A stretch of 34,526 bases of DNA from Desulfobulbaceae bacterium (GTDB taxonomy: Bacteria; Desulfobacterota; Desulfobulbia; Desulfobulbales; Desulfobulbaceae), in contig JABMJC010000011.1 in assembly GCA_013201405.1 (NCBI GenBank), forward strand, positions 1-34,526, read 5' to 3'. Each line of letters begins with the position of its first letter. The stretch's first letter is position 1. Made by a program: the position numbers and the translations under genes. Shown here in pieces: positions 9,048-16,777 of the stretch. The notes below the pieces were generated by a model. It was not told the origin of the DNA. It searched no databases and saw only the letters and a program-made list of their open reading frames with translations.

Positions 9048-9082
9048 AAGGTACACCTTACCCATGATTGGGTACCTTTTTT
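9048..9082 (+). repeat. Terminator-like inverted repeats upstream of the flavin oxidoreductase
   Basis: TACCCA (9059-9064) and TGGGTA (9069-9074) pair around TGAT. Alternatively AAGGTAC (9048-9054) pairs with GTACCTT (9072-9078). A run of six T follows. The two pairings are mutually exclusive and lie 70-100 bases before the gene start, so they could act as an attenuator or simply be a terminator with no recognised gene in front. Confidence 0.4.
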
Positions 9083-9151
9083 CCTGATCAACAGCTATGA
9101 TGAACGTGTGCAATACGTATACACAGAAAAATAGAAAAGGAGGTTTGTCTC

Positions 9152-10288
9152 ATGTATCCTAATCTCTTTTCGGAAATTCAAATTCAGGAACTGAGGTTGA
9201 AAAATCGTCTGATCATGGCGCCACTCTACCTGGCCTGGGCCAATGAGGGCGGGTTGGTCAACGATGTCCTTTTGGAACATTATCAGCTTATGGCAAAAAG
9301 TGGTGTTGCCATGGTAGTGGTGGAAAACGCTTCGGTGGATCATCCCCTTGGCAGCGGTTCCAACCGCACCCTCCGGGCCGATACCGATGAGGCAATCCCC
9401 GGTCTTGCCCGCCTGGCCGAGACCATCAAGGCAGAAGGGGCACTCGCCTGTCTGCAGATTAACCATGCGGGCCGTTTTGCCTATGCAAGCGAAGATTCCC
9501 TTGCACCTTCAGACATTACTACCTTTGGTCGGCCGTCAAGGAGCATGACAACAGACGAAATCAACCAAGTAATTGCCCAATTCGCTGCTGCTGCGGGCAG
9601 GGTCAAGGCAGCTGGCTTTGATATGGTGGAAGTCCATGGCGGCACCGGCTATCTGCTTTCCCAATTTTTCTCGCCCCGAACCAATCAGCGCGATGATGCC
9701 TATGGCGGCAGTCTGGAAAAACGGCAGCGCTTGCCCCTTGAAGTGGTGGAAAAGGTGCAGGAAGCAGTGGGCAACATGCCGGTGGGTTACCGCTTTCTTG
9801 CCGATGAACTCTTGCCCGATGGCCTGCAACTGGAGGACTCCTGCCGGTTCGCTCGAAAGCTTTCCGAAAGAGGCATTGCCTATATTTCGGTGATGGGCGG
9901 CACCTACGAATCCTGGGCCTTGCCCGAGATTATCCAACAGTGCAAACAGCCGGGGCATATGCTTAATTTGGCAGCCGGAATTCGAAAAGAGGTGCAGGTA
10001 CCGGTGGTGGGAGCGGGCCGCATTGCCACGGGTGCTCTTGCCGAAGAGGCGATTGTCACAGGAAAAGCCGACCTGATTGGTCTTGCCCGGGTACTGTGGG
10101 CAGATCCACAATGGCCAGAGAAGGTGCGCACAGGCCGGGAAGATACTATCAATCACTGCAAACCAGCCTGCGGCGATTCCTGCATCCGGATGATCACCAA
10201 GGTGCGACCAGCTCTTTGTGCCAGCTGGCCCTTTGAAAAGAAGAAGGCATGGCGGGCAAAATTGACTAAACCGCAGCTCAGCCGCTGA
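9152..10288 (+). CDS. NADH:flavin oxidoreductase, old-yellow-enzyme family
   Basis: This 378-residue protein is a single FMN-binding TIM barrel of the OYE / 2,4-dienoyl-CoA reductase group. It shows LKNRLIMAPLYLAWANEGG at the N-terminus, QINHAGR, SQFFSPRTNQRDDAYGGS, VVGAGRI and GLARVLWADP. It ends with a cysteine set C-x3-C-x3-C-x11-C (HCKPACGDSC..ALC), like the [4Fe-4S] site of dienoyl-CoA reductases, but lacks their C-terminal FAD/NAD domain, so electrons must come from a partner or directly from NAD(P)H. The usual H-x-x-H-G-Y active-site motif reads HGGTGYL, with Thr for the second His. An AAAGGAGG ribosome site precedes the ATG. The substrate is not predictable; it stands alone as a transcription unit. 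Confidence 0.9.
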   Translation: MYPNLFSEIQIQELRLKNRLIMAPLYLAWANEGGLVNDVLLEHYQLMAKSGVAMVVVENASVDHPLGSGSNRTLRADTDEAIPGLARLAETIKAEGALACLQINHAGRFAYASEDSLAPSDITTFGRPSRSMTTDEINQVIAQFAAAAGRVKAAGFDMVEVHGGTGYLLSQFFSPRTNQRDDAYGGSLEKRQRLPLEVVEKVQEAVGNMPVGYRFLADELLPDGLQLEDSCRFARKLSERGIAYISVMGGTYESWALPEIIQQCKQPGHMLNLAAGIRKEVQVPVVGAGRIATGALAEEAIVTGKADLIGLARVLWADPQWPEKVRTGREDTINHCKPACGDSCIRMITKVRPALCASWPFEKKKAWRAKLTKPQLSR

Positions 10289-10310
10289 CTATCTTTCCAT
10301 CTTGATACGC

Positions 10311-10343
10311 ATAACGCCAGGATACTCCCTGGCGTTATTCATT
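10311..10343. terminator. Rho-independent terminator, probably shared by convergent genes
   Basis: ATAACGCCAGG (10311-10321) pairs perfectly with CCTGGCGTTAT (10328-10338) around a six-base loop, followed by TCATTTT. It lies between the convergent oxidoreductase and methyltransferase genes. Confidence 0.8.
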
Positions 10344-10400
10344 TTCTGTATCTTTACAAATCTTTTCCCATCAATTTTTTGACCAGTTTTGATCAAACAC

Positions 10401-11381
10401 TTACTTTGTCCCGGCCATGATACCTGCTCCATTGGGCAGCGTGATGGCAAGCCGGTGGATAGTGTGCAGCCCTGCCTGCTGCATCATCTCGGTGATATCC
10501 TTTTGCGAATAGGCCTGCCCTTCTGGTGTGCCAATGAGCATGTTAAGGGAGAAAAGAGCAGAGTGCAGGGGTGCGGTTCGGCTGTCATCCAGAAGAAAGT
10601 CTTGAACAAGTAGCATGCCACCCGCCTCAAGGGCTTGGGCTGCCTTGGCCACAATAGTCCGACACGCTGCCGGCCCCTTGCTGTGGAGAAGATGCGACAT
10701 CCACACCACATCAAAACCTGCATCAATGGCATCAACCGTTATATCACCGGCCACAAAGGCAATGCGATCCGAAAGGTCAAAACGGGCCACGGTGTTTTCG
10801 GCAAAGGGTCGAGTGGTGGGATAGTCAAAGATCACCGCAGACAGGCTTGGGTTTTCCTTGCAAAAGTGGATGGCATAGGTGCCGGGCCCGCCTGCCAGAT
10901 CCAGCAGGTGCTTGCGGCCGTTCAGGTCAGTTTCTCTGGCCACATGGGGTGCAAGCTGCATGGCCAGATTGAACATACCCATGAGAAAGCTCTCCCGTAC
11001 CTTGTCATCTGCATAGGTCGAACTGGTGCGTACCGGCTTGCCAGTAGTCACCGCCAGATCAAGCTTACTCCATCCTTCCACCAAATAATGATGGTGCATA
11101 ATGATATGACCCATGTAATCTGGCGAATTTTTGGATAAATACTGGCAGCTGAAAGGAGTTATCGTAAATGTTTCGCCATTTTTTTCCAAAAGCTCAAGCG
11201 CGGTGAGTGCATTGAGAAGCATACCCATGCCCCGGGCGTCTGTCTGCAGCGCACTCGCCAGTTCAGCTGCTGTCGCTGATCCCCGCGTCAGGGTTGAGAA
11301 GACATCCAGTTTCACTCCAGCATGAATGGTACACGTAGTCCAGAAAGCTCCGGATAATTTCAATAATTCAGGTACATTCAT
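10401..11381 (-). CDS. SAM-dependent O-methyltransferase, family 2 type
   Basis: The 326-residue protein has the layout of plant-type/acetylserotonin O-methyltransferases. An N-terminal helical dimerisation region (about 1-100, including LKLSGAFWTTCTIHAGVKLD) precedes a Rossmann SAM-binding domain with the glycine motif LLDLAGGPGTYAIHF. It also has VIFDYPTT and the segment SHLLHSKGP, where the catalytic His of this family normally sits. It ends LPNGAGIMAGTK. Such enzymes methylate hydroxyl groups of small molecules; the substrate is unknown here. It is divergent from the metallo-hydrolase gene, and the shared upstream region carries two dyads, which hints at common regulation. Confidence 0.85.
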   Translation of the reverse strand: MNVPELLKLSGAFWTTCTIHAGVKLDVFSTLTRGSATAAELASALQTDARGMGMLLNALTALELLEKNGETFTITPFSCQYLSKNSPDYMGHIIMHHHYLVEGWSKLDLAVTTGKPVRTSSTYADDKVRESFLMGMFNLAMQLAPHVARETDLNGRKHLLDLAGGPGTYAIHFCKENPSLSAVIFDYPTTRPFAENTVARFDLSDRIAFVAGDITVDAIDAGFDVVWMSHLLHSKGPAACRTIVAKAAQALEAGGMLLVQDFLLDDSRTAPLHSALFSLNMLIGTPEGQAYSQKDITEMMQQAGLHTIHRLAITLPNGAGIMAGTK

Positions 11382-11454
11382 TGTTGCATCCCTTGATCTT
11401 TTTTAAATTTTCCTGGGCAGGCAGATTTCAATTGCCAAGGATTCGATCTATACT

Positions 11455-11469
11455 GTCATATATTATGAC
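11455..11469. promoter_or_regulatory. Perfect dyad GTCATA-TAT-TATGAC, candidate operator
   Basis: GTCATA (11455-11460) and TATGAC (11464-11469) are exact inverted repeats around three bases. They lie between the divergent methyltransferase and metallo-hydrolase starts, a usual place for a repressor or activator site. No regulator gene is adjacent. Confidence 0.45.
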
Positions 11470-11486
11470 TCTTACGTCGCAGGGCA

Positions 11487-11510
11487 ATGTGTACATTTAA
11501 CAGTGCACAT
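11487..11510. promoter_or_regulatory. CRP-like dyad ATGTGTAC-N8-GTGCACAT
   Basis: The arms 11487-11494 and 11503-11510 are inverted repeats with one mismatch. The outer TGTG...CACA resembles CRP/FNR-family sites only loosely, because the spacing (14 bases between TGTG and CACA) is longer than the TGTGA-N6-TCACA consensus allows. Confidence 0.3.
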
Positions 11511-11586
11511 CAGCGCGTGCCGCGCCTGTGAAGACCATTAGTTAGGGATGTTTTTACCAAAAAACTACAGTTTGCGGAGGTGTACC

Positions 11587-12555
11587 GTGATTCGCCAAGT
11601 TACTTTTGTTCTGGCCATGTTCGTCTTTGGATGTCTTGCGTCGCCCACGTATGCGCAGGCACCCATGATCCAGACCCAAGTGCCGGGGTACTATCGTCTT
11701 CAATTAGGCCAGTTTGAAATTACAGCATTGCATGACGGCCCAACCGCGATGGATGCCCAACTCCTGAGCAATATTGATGCAGCAGAAATTAAACGTCTGG
11801 CCGCGCGTATGTTTGCTGCCTATCCTGCAATGCAGGGTACTGTTAACGCCTACCTCGTCAACACTGGTACCCACCTGGTGCTGGTGGATGCGGGCGCGAC
11901 CAAGGCGTTCAATCCCAACTTGGGCAACCTGCTGGAAAACATGCAGGCAGCGGGCTATACGCCTGCCCAGGTGGACACTATCCTTCTTACCCATCTCCAT
12001 CCGGATCATATCGGCGCACTGACCGATGCTGACGGCAAGGCTGTTTTTGTCAATGCGCAGGTATTCACAGCCAAACGCGAAAGTGACTACTGGCTTGGCA
12101 AAGATAACGCTCAGGCTGCACCGGCAAACAGACAGCCGATGTTCAAAGCCGCAGAGGCAGTTGCAACCCCGTATCTCTCCAGCGGACAGTGGCAGACATT
12201 TTCAAAAGAAACTGCGTTGGTGCCGGGCATCAAACCTGTTGCCGCCTATGGACATACCCCTGGCCACACCGCATATGAAATTGAATCAGAGGGCCAAACC
12301 CTGTTTATCTGGGGCGATGTGGTGCACGTGCATGCGGTGCAGTTTGCCAATCCTGGTGCAGCTATTGCCTTTGATGTTGACCAAACAATGGCTGTGGAAA
12401 CAAGACGCAACATTATGCACAAGGTGGCCACCGACAAGGTGCTGGTGGCTGGCATGCACCTCCCCTTCCCAGGAATTGGCCATGTGCGCATGGATGAGCC
12501 TGAGCAGTACTCCTGGGTGCCGGTGGAATTTCAGCCCTATGCACAAAACAAGTAG
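11587..12555 (+). CDS. Exported metallo-beta-lactamase-fold hydrolase
   Basis: A GTG at 11587 is chosen as start because GGAGG (11576-11580) sits six bases upstream and it begins a clean signal peptide, MIRQVTFVLAMFVFGCLASP, ending TYAQA; an upstream ATG at 11548 lacks both. The mature protein carries the metal-binding motif THLHPDH, then GHTPGHT, WGDVVH and AGMHLPFPGIGHV, so all zinc ligands of the MBL fold look intact. This form (322 residues) matches periplasmic MBL hydrolases annotated as lactonase or quorum-quenching-like, but the substrate cannot be assigned from sequence. It is divergent from the O-methyltransferase. Confidence 0.88.
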   Translation: MIRQVTFVLAMFVFGCLASPTYAQAPMIQTQVPGYYRLQLGQFEITALHDGPTAMDAQLLSNIDAAEIKRLAARMFAAYPAMQGTVNAYLVNTGTHLVLVDAGATKAFNPNLGNLLENMQAAGYTPAQVDTILLTHLHPDHIGALTDADGKAVFVNAQVFTAKRESDYWLGKDNAQAAPANRQPMFKAAEAVATPYLSSGQWQTFSKETALVPGIKPVAAYGHTPGHTAYEIESEGQTLFIWGDVVHVHAVQFANPGAAIAFDVDQTMAVETRRNIMHKVATDKVLVAGMHLPFPGIGHVRMDEPEQYSWVPVEFQPYAQNK

Positions 12556-12570
12556 ATTTTATAACACAAT

Positions 12571-12628
12571 GTCCCTGTTTGCTTCAAAACAGGGACTCAA
12601 ATTCGCCTGCCGTAGTGCACTGCTACGG
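12571..12628 (+). other. Two hairpins between the MBL hydrolase and the cls leader
   Basis: GTCCCTGTTT (12571-12580) pairs perfectly with AAACAGGGAC (12587-12596) around GCTTCA, without a T-run behind it. A second stem, CCGTAG (12610-12615) with CTACGG (12623-12628), follows. They may terminate the hydrolase transcript inefficiently or form part of the leader of the cardiolipin synthase gene. Confidence 0.5.
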
Positions 12629-12665
12629 TGTACATCATAGACATACCATAGAAAGGAGGCGCTGC

Positions 12666-12731
12666 ATGATGCGATTGTGGGGCGTCATGTTTGGCCGACG
12701 CCGTACCTGCTCAAAGGAAGGTGGGTTATGA
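12666..12731 (+). CDS. 21-residue leader ORF overlapping the cls start
   Basis: AAGGAGG (12653-12659) with six-base spacing precedes an ATG that opens a 21-codon frame, MMRLWGVMFGRRRTCSKEGG plus a final Leu. Its TGA (12729-12731) overlaps the ATG of the cardiolipin synthase gene in an ATGA arrangement. This ribosome site is the best in the region, better than that of the downstream gene, so translational coupling is likely. The peptide is basic, with no recognised family. It is either a leader peptide or a short unannotated protein. Confidence 0.45.
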   Translation: MMRLWGVMFGRRRTCSKEGGL

Positions 12732-13993
12732 TCTGGACCATTGTCATCACTGCTTTGCTCTCAATCCTGCTGACCTTTATTGGTATGAATTTTGCCCTGC
12801 CAGAAAAAAAGTTGCAGCACAAATTGTCTCGGCTCTACGGGATGTCTGATCCACAATTCTCCCGGGAAATGGGGGTTATGCTTGGGCCAGCGGTTACGAC
12901 CGGTAATCGTATAGAAAGCCTGAACAATGGTGATGAAATCTTTCCGGCCATGCTAGAGGCTATCCACACGGCTCAAAAAACCATTACCTTTGAAACCTAT
13001 ATCTACTGGACGGGTGAAATAGGTAGGCAATTTGCCGAGGCTCTGGCTGAACGCGCCCAAGCCGGGGTACGTGTACAGGTACTGCTGGACTGGGTTGGTA
13101 GCCTGAAAATGGATGACGATCTATTGGATTTAATCGAAAAAAATGGGGTGCACGTATACCGTTACCGTCCCTTGCGTTGGTACCATCTCAACCGGCTCAA
13201 CAATCGCACCCACCGAAAGCTCTTGGTGGTGGACGGTAAAATTGCCTTTACCGGAGGTGTTGGCATTGCTGACCAGTGGCTGGGCAATGCTGAAAACGAA
13301 GACTACTGGCGCGATATCCACTTCCGTATGGAAGGACCAGTGGTATCCCAGGTACAGGCGGCCTTTAACGACAACTGGATTAAGGCAACGGGTGAGGTTC
13401 TGCATGGTGAGAATTTTTTTCCAGCGCAGGAAGAACAGGGTGAGACCTCAGCACACATGTTCATCAGTTCGCCTGCTGGTGGCAGCGAAAACATGCAGCT
13501 TATGTACATGCTAGCCATTACCGCGGCAGAAAAAAGCATTGACCTGCAGGCAGTCTATTTTGTTCCAGATGAACTTATCACCAAAGCCCTGCTGGCTGCA
13601 GTGGAACGCGGGGTGCACGTACGCATCATGGTGCCGGGCAAACATATTGATCAGCAAATGGTCCGCTTTGTCTCCAAGGCGCTCTGGGGGGATTTTCTAA
13701 AAAAAGGAGTGGAAATCTATATTTTTGAGCCAACCATGATGCACAACAAGATGCTAATCATCGATCAGCGCATGGTCTCGGTGGGCTCCACCAACTTTGA
13801 TATGCGTTCCTTCCACCTAAACGATGAAGCTAGCTTGAATATCTATGATACTGATTTTGCCAAGGCCACAACCAGGATTTTTGAGCAGGACATAGATCGC
13901 TGTCGCCACTACGACTATGCCATGTGGCATAAACGGCCATTCAGGCAAAAAGTCCTCGAAAAAATATTTTTACCATTTAAATCACAACTTTAA
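12728..13993 (+). CDS. cls: Cardiolipin synthase, phospholipase D family
   Basis: The chosen ATG (12728) gives 421 residues and starts with one membrane anchor (MIWTIVITALLSILLTFIG). Two PLD/HKD motifs are intact: THRKLLVVDGKIAFTGG and MHNKMLIIDQRMVSVGSTNFD, each with His, Lys and Asp in place. The enzyme joins phosphatidyl groups to make cardiolipin at the inner membrane. Only one N-terminal transmembrane segment is visible, whereas ClsA types usually have two, so it may be closer to the shorter cls variants. The ribosome site GGAAGG lies inside the leader frame whose stop overlaps this start. An in-frame GTG at 12677 is possible but less likely. No clear terminator follows. Confidence 0.92.
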   Translation: MIWTIVITALLSILLTFIGMNFALPEKKLQHKLSRLYGMSDPQFSREMGVMLGPAVTTGNRIESLNNGDEIFPAMLEAIHTAQKTITFETYIYWTGEIGRQFAEALAERAQAGVRVQVLLDWVGSLKMDDDLLDLIEKNGVHVYRYRPLRWYHLNRLNNRTHRKLLVVDGKIAFTGGVGIADQWLGNAENEDYWRDIHFRMEGPVVSQVQAAFNDNWIKATGEVLHGENFFPAQEEQGETSAHMFISSPAGGSENMQLMYMLAITAAEKSIDLQAVYFVPDELITKALLAAVERGVHVRIMVPGKHIDQQMVRFVSKALWGDFLKKGVEIYIFEPTMMHNKMLIIDQRMVSVGSTNFDMRSFHLNDEASLNIYDTDFAKATTRIFEQDIDRCRHYDYAMWHKRPFRQKVLEKIFLPFKSQL

Positions 13994-14194
13994 AAAATAT
14001 TCGCCTATAAGTACCACTTGGTAAACAGGGAGCTCCACAATTATCCTTTGCTTTTCTTTTTTTTGTGAGTAGAGTGCTCCACTCAGCAATTCATAGCATT
14101 TTCTTTTTCGATATCCAGTGCTAACTGGTTTATCCCTTGATACCTGAAAAGTTCATGCTGAAAACAAACTCCATCGCAAAAGGAGGGGGAAGGC

Positions 14195-14461
14195 ATGAAA
14201 CTTTTTATCGGTAACCTGCCATACATTATCACTGAATCTGATCTATCCCAGCTCTGCTCCGGTTTTGGCGAGGTTGTCAGCGCCAAACTCGTGCGGGATC
14301 CTTTCAGCGGTCAGCCAAAGGGTTTTGCTTTTGTTGAAATGCTGAACCGTTCCATGGGCCATAAAGTTATGGAAGGCCTGAACGGCAAGGAATACAAGCA
14401 CCGGGAGCTGGTCTGCAGCGAGGCAAAACCTCAAAAGAAACGGGGCCAAAACAGACGCTAG
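14195..14461 (+). CDS. RNA-binding protein, single RRM domain
   Basis: An 88-residue protein with one RNA recognition motif: RNP2 is KLFIGNLP (residues 2-9) and RNP1 is KGFAFVEM, followed by a short basic tail (KPQKKRGQNRR). It belongs to the small glycine-poor bacterial RRM proteins, often cold-induced and thought to bind single-stranded RNA. AAAGGAGGGGG precedes the ATG. The DEAD-box helicase lies 135 bases downstream on the same strand and a CspA-type gene follows, so the three form a plausible RNA-remodelling group. No terminator with a T-run separates it from the helicase. Confidence 0.93.
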   Translation: MKLFIGNLPYIITESDLSQLCSGFGEVVSAKLVRDPFSGQPKGFAFVEMLNRSMGHKVMEGLNGKEYKHRELVCSEAKPQKKRGQNRR

Positions 14462-14596
14462 CCATACCTGTATGCTTAGCCCATTATACAGCCACCGTCT
14501 TTCCTGCATTATTTACTTTTCAAGCAGTAGCCCAAACCGGCACAGACCATTGCATGCATGCAAGGCCGGCAATGTGACACTGCAATGAGGACATCT

Positions 14597-15880
14597 GTGA
14601 ATTTTTCGAATTTTTCTTTACACCACCGGATTGCATCGGCAATCCAGCGCTGTGGCTTTACCCAAGCTACTCCTATTCAAGCGCAAGCCATACCACCCAT
14701 CCTGGCTGGCCATGATGTTGTTGGCCTGGCTCAAACCGGCACAGGCAAGACAGCAGCCTACATGCTGCCGCTTCTACATAGGCTTATCCAGGCAAAAGCC
14801 AGAGAGCCGCGGGCCTTGGTGCTCGCACCGACCAGGGAACTGGCCGAACAGATCACCGCTTTCACCAACAGCATTATCCAGGGTACGCCCTTACGGGCCA
14901 TGGCCATCTATGGCGGGGTGAGCAAACAGGCCCAGATCGAGTGCATCAAACGCGGGGTTGATATTGTTGTTGCCTGCCCGGGCCGTATGCTCGACATCAT
15001 GCATGATCGCGCCATCAGCCTCAAGCAGGTGAAATGCCTGGTGCTCGACGAGGCAGATCACATGTTCGATCAGGGCTTTTTACCAGATCTGCGACGCATC
15101 GTCCGGCAACTGCCGATCAAGAAACAGACCCTCCTGTTCTCTGCCACCATGCCGGATGGTATCAGTACACTGGCAGAAGAAATCTTGCAGGAACCGGTGC
15201 GGGTGCAGATCCGTCCGAATCGCTCGGTGGAGGCCATTTCTCATCGTCTCTATGCCCTCAGGCAAACCGAAAAAACGCCGCTTCTAATGCAGCTTTTACG
15301 CGATGAATCCATGCATTCAGCCCTGGTCTTTACCCGCACCAAGCACAAGGCCAAGAGCCTTGCGGCCAAACTGGCCTTTGCCGGTTTCGACGCCACCTCT
15401 TTGCAGGGCAATCTTTCCCAAAACATGCGCAAGCAGGCGGTGGCTGGTTTCAAGAGCGGCAAATTCAAGGTGCTGGTGGCAACAGATATCGCAGCCCGGG
15501 GTATTGATATTGCCGGTATCTCCCATGTAATTAACTACGACATGCCAGATACTACGGAAGCCTACATCCATCGTACCGGCCGCACTGGCCGCGCCAGCCT
15601 GACTGGTGAAGCAGTGAGCTTTGCCACCAGCGCTGATCTGTATTTGGTAAAGCGTATCGAGCGAAATTTGCCCAAGGCCATGCAGCGCTGCGAGACCGGC
15701 GAACTGATTGCAGACGAATCGGGCCAGGCTGAAATGCAGGAACCGGCCCGTGCGTCCAGGCCGTCGCGCACACGTCATGCGGGCAATGCCAGCAGAAAAG
15801 GCTACCAGCCCAAAAGAGGCACGCACAGTAACGGCAGGAGGCATTCTTCTGGCCGGGCAGCAGCTCAGGATAAACGTTAA
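14597..15880 (+). CDS. DEAD-box ATP-dependent RNA helicase, RhlE-like
   Basis: A GTG at 14597 is preferred: TGAGGA sits upstream at usual spacing and the protein then begins MNFSNFSLHHRIASAIQRCG, which matches the usual 'F-NFSLHP.I..AI...GF' start of this family; the ATG at 14585 lacks a ribosome site. The 427-residue protein has every helicase motif: FTQATPIQ (Q), AQTGTGKTAAY (I), PTRELAEQ (Ia), CPGRMLD, DEAD (II), SAT (III), LVFTRTKH, VATDIAARGIDI (V) and HRTGRTGRA (VI). A basic, Arg/Ser-rich tail of about 50 residues follows. It unwinds structured RNA, with likely roles in ribosome assembly or mRNA decay, especially in the cold given its neighbours. Confidence 0.95.
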   Translation: MNFSNFSLHHRIASAIQRCGFTQATPIQAQAIPPILAGHDVVGLAQTGTGKTAAYMLPLLHRLIQAKAREPRALVLAPTRELAEQITAFTNSIIQGTPLRAMAIYGGVSKQAQIECIKRGVDIVVACPGRMLDIMHDRAISLKQVKCLVLDEADHMFDQGFLPDLRRIVRQLPIKKQTLLFSATMPDGISTLAEEILQEPVRVQIRPNRSVEAISHRLYALRQTEKTPLLMQLLRDESMHSALVFTRTKHKAKSLAAKLAFAGFDATSLQGNLSQNMRKQAVAGFKSGKFKVLVATDIAARGIDIAGISHVINYDMPDTTEAYIHRTGRTGRASLTGEAVSFATSADLYLVKRIERNLPKAMQRCETGELIADESGQAEMQEPARASRPSRTRHAGNASRKGYQPKRGTHSNGRRHSSGRAAAQDKR

Positions 15881-15917
15881 ATTTTAATGATATTGAGCGC
15901 AAGCCGTGCTCAAGAAA

Positions 15918-15965
15918 TCTGTCTTCATGGCGAAGACGGATAGTACACTCACGCGCCAAAGGCGC
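15918..15965 (+). promoter_or_regulatory. Hairpins in the cold-shock gene leader
   Basis: TCTGTCTTC (15918-15926) pairs with GAAGACGGA (15932-15940), nine pairs with one G-T, around ATGGC. GCGCC (15953-15957) pairs with GGCGC (15961-15965) around AAA. Both lie in the 108-base stretch ahead of the cold-shock gene. Structured leaders regulate cspA-type mRNAs in other bacteria; that role here is inference. Confidence 0.45.
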
Positions 15966-15988
15966 ATTTGCACACAAGGTAAAGCAAC

Positions 15989-16189
15989 ATGATGAATGGA
16001 ACAGTTAAGTGGTTTAATGATGCAAAAGGTTTTGGATTTATCGCCCGTGATGATGGCCAGGATGTCTTCGTGCATCATTCAGCGATTCAAGGCCATGGCT
16101 TTAAATCACTCAGTGAAGGGGAACGGGTTAGCTTTGACGTGGTTGACGGGCCCAAAGGGCCGTCTGCTGCTCATGTGGCCAGGCAGTAA
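15989..16189 (+). CDS. Cold-shock domain protein, CspA type
   Basis: A 66-residue OB-fold protein with the cold-shock signature: [20 protein letters not shown] (RNP1-like KGFGFI) and DVFVHHSAI (RNP2-like). It ends [13 protein letters not shown]. The length is typical for CspA-like RNA chaperones. Two adjacent ATGs exist (15989, 15992), with AAGG upstream; the first is used. It is the last gene of the RRM-helicase-Csp group. The preceding 108 bases hold two hairpins. No terminator is found directly behind the stop; the nearest strong one is at 16344-16379. Confidence 0.95.
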   Translation: MMNGTVKWFNDAKGFGFIARDDGQDVFVHHSAIQGHGFKSLSEGERVSFDVVDGPKGPSAAHVARQ

Positions 16190-16343
16190 ACAAAACTCGG
16201 CTCCTTTCCTCTCTTTGAAATTCCAATTTTAAATATAAGGCGGAATCAAACAGGCAAAGGGAATGCAACGCAGGTGTATTTTAGCGTACACCCTACGAGC
16301 ACTTTCCCAAGCCGGCACAGATAGCGTTTTGCTCTGGAATTGG

Positions 16344-16379
16344 AAAAGGGGTTCTGCTGATGGCAGAGCCCCTTTTTTT
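16344..16379 (+). terminator. Strong Rho-independent terminator
   Basis: AAAAGGGG (16344-16351) pairs with CCCCTTTT (16369-16376), and TCTGC (16353-16357) with GCAGA (16363-16367), leaving one T-G opposition. Seven T residues follow. It ends a plus-strand transcript, but lies 155 bases after the cold-shock gene stop. Confidence 0.85.
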
Positions 16380-16633
16380 GTCTCTATCTTTCCTTTTAGC
16401 GAAGGGGTGTTTTGGCCAAAAAACAAAGCACCAGCAGGAAAAGCGGCGGTGTGGGCTGGGAAACAAAAAAACCGGAAAAAAATTGAAAGCAAAACCGCCA
16501 AGAGTCAAAAGAGGGAACAGTAAAGCTGTGGACAAAGTAAGGAGCGGCATAAATAATATTTTTCATTTAAAATTAACCAGTATTTCACGCCTAAATACAC
16601 CCTCACCTCTATGGTAATAATTACTGTTTGCAG

Positions 16634-16662
16634 TTGACATATGGTTTCTCATTCCTTATATT
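16634..16662 (+). promoter_or_regulatory. Near-consensus sigma70 promoter of the catalase gene
   Basis: TTGACA (16634-16639) and TATATT (16657-16662) are spaced by exactly 17 bases. Transcription from here would give a leader of about 110 bases. The palindrome GTAATAATTAC (16614-16624) ends ten bases upstream of the -35 and might bind a regulator. Confidence 0.75.
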
Positions 16663-16777
16663 TGCTGCAGGTAAGTCAATGTGCATGGCTGTAAAACGTG
16701 GTAATATAAGACAACAATATACCACTCCGGGTATAAGTGGCCCTCGCATTATCTCAAACACCATCCAGGAGGCGACA

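Larger units (their letters stand above)
16190..16777. other. 588-nt gap holding a hairpin, a terminator and the catalase promoter
   Basis: No credible gene is seen here. From left to right it contains a six-pair hairpin GGTGTA/TACACC (16273-16292), the strong terminator at 16344-16379, an A-rich stretch, an 11-base palindrome GTAATAATTAC (16614-16624) and the catalase promoter (16634-16662). The segment before the terminator could be the 3' end of the cold-shock mRNA or an independent small RNA. Confidence 0.4.

Noticed and set aside
16628-16777. N-terminal extension of catalase by 50 residues
   Set aside because: It would start inside the promoter region, and the ATG at 16778 has an AGGAGG ribosome site.
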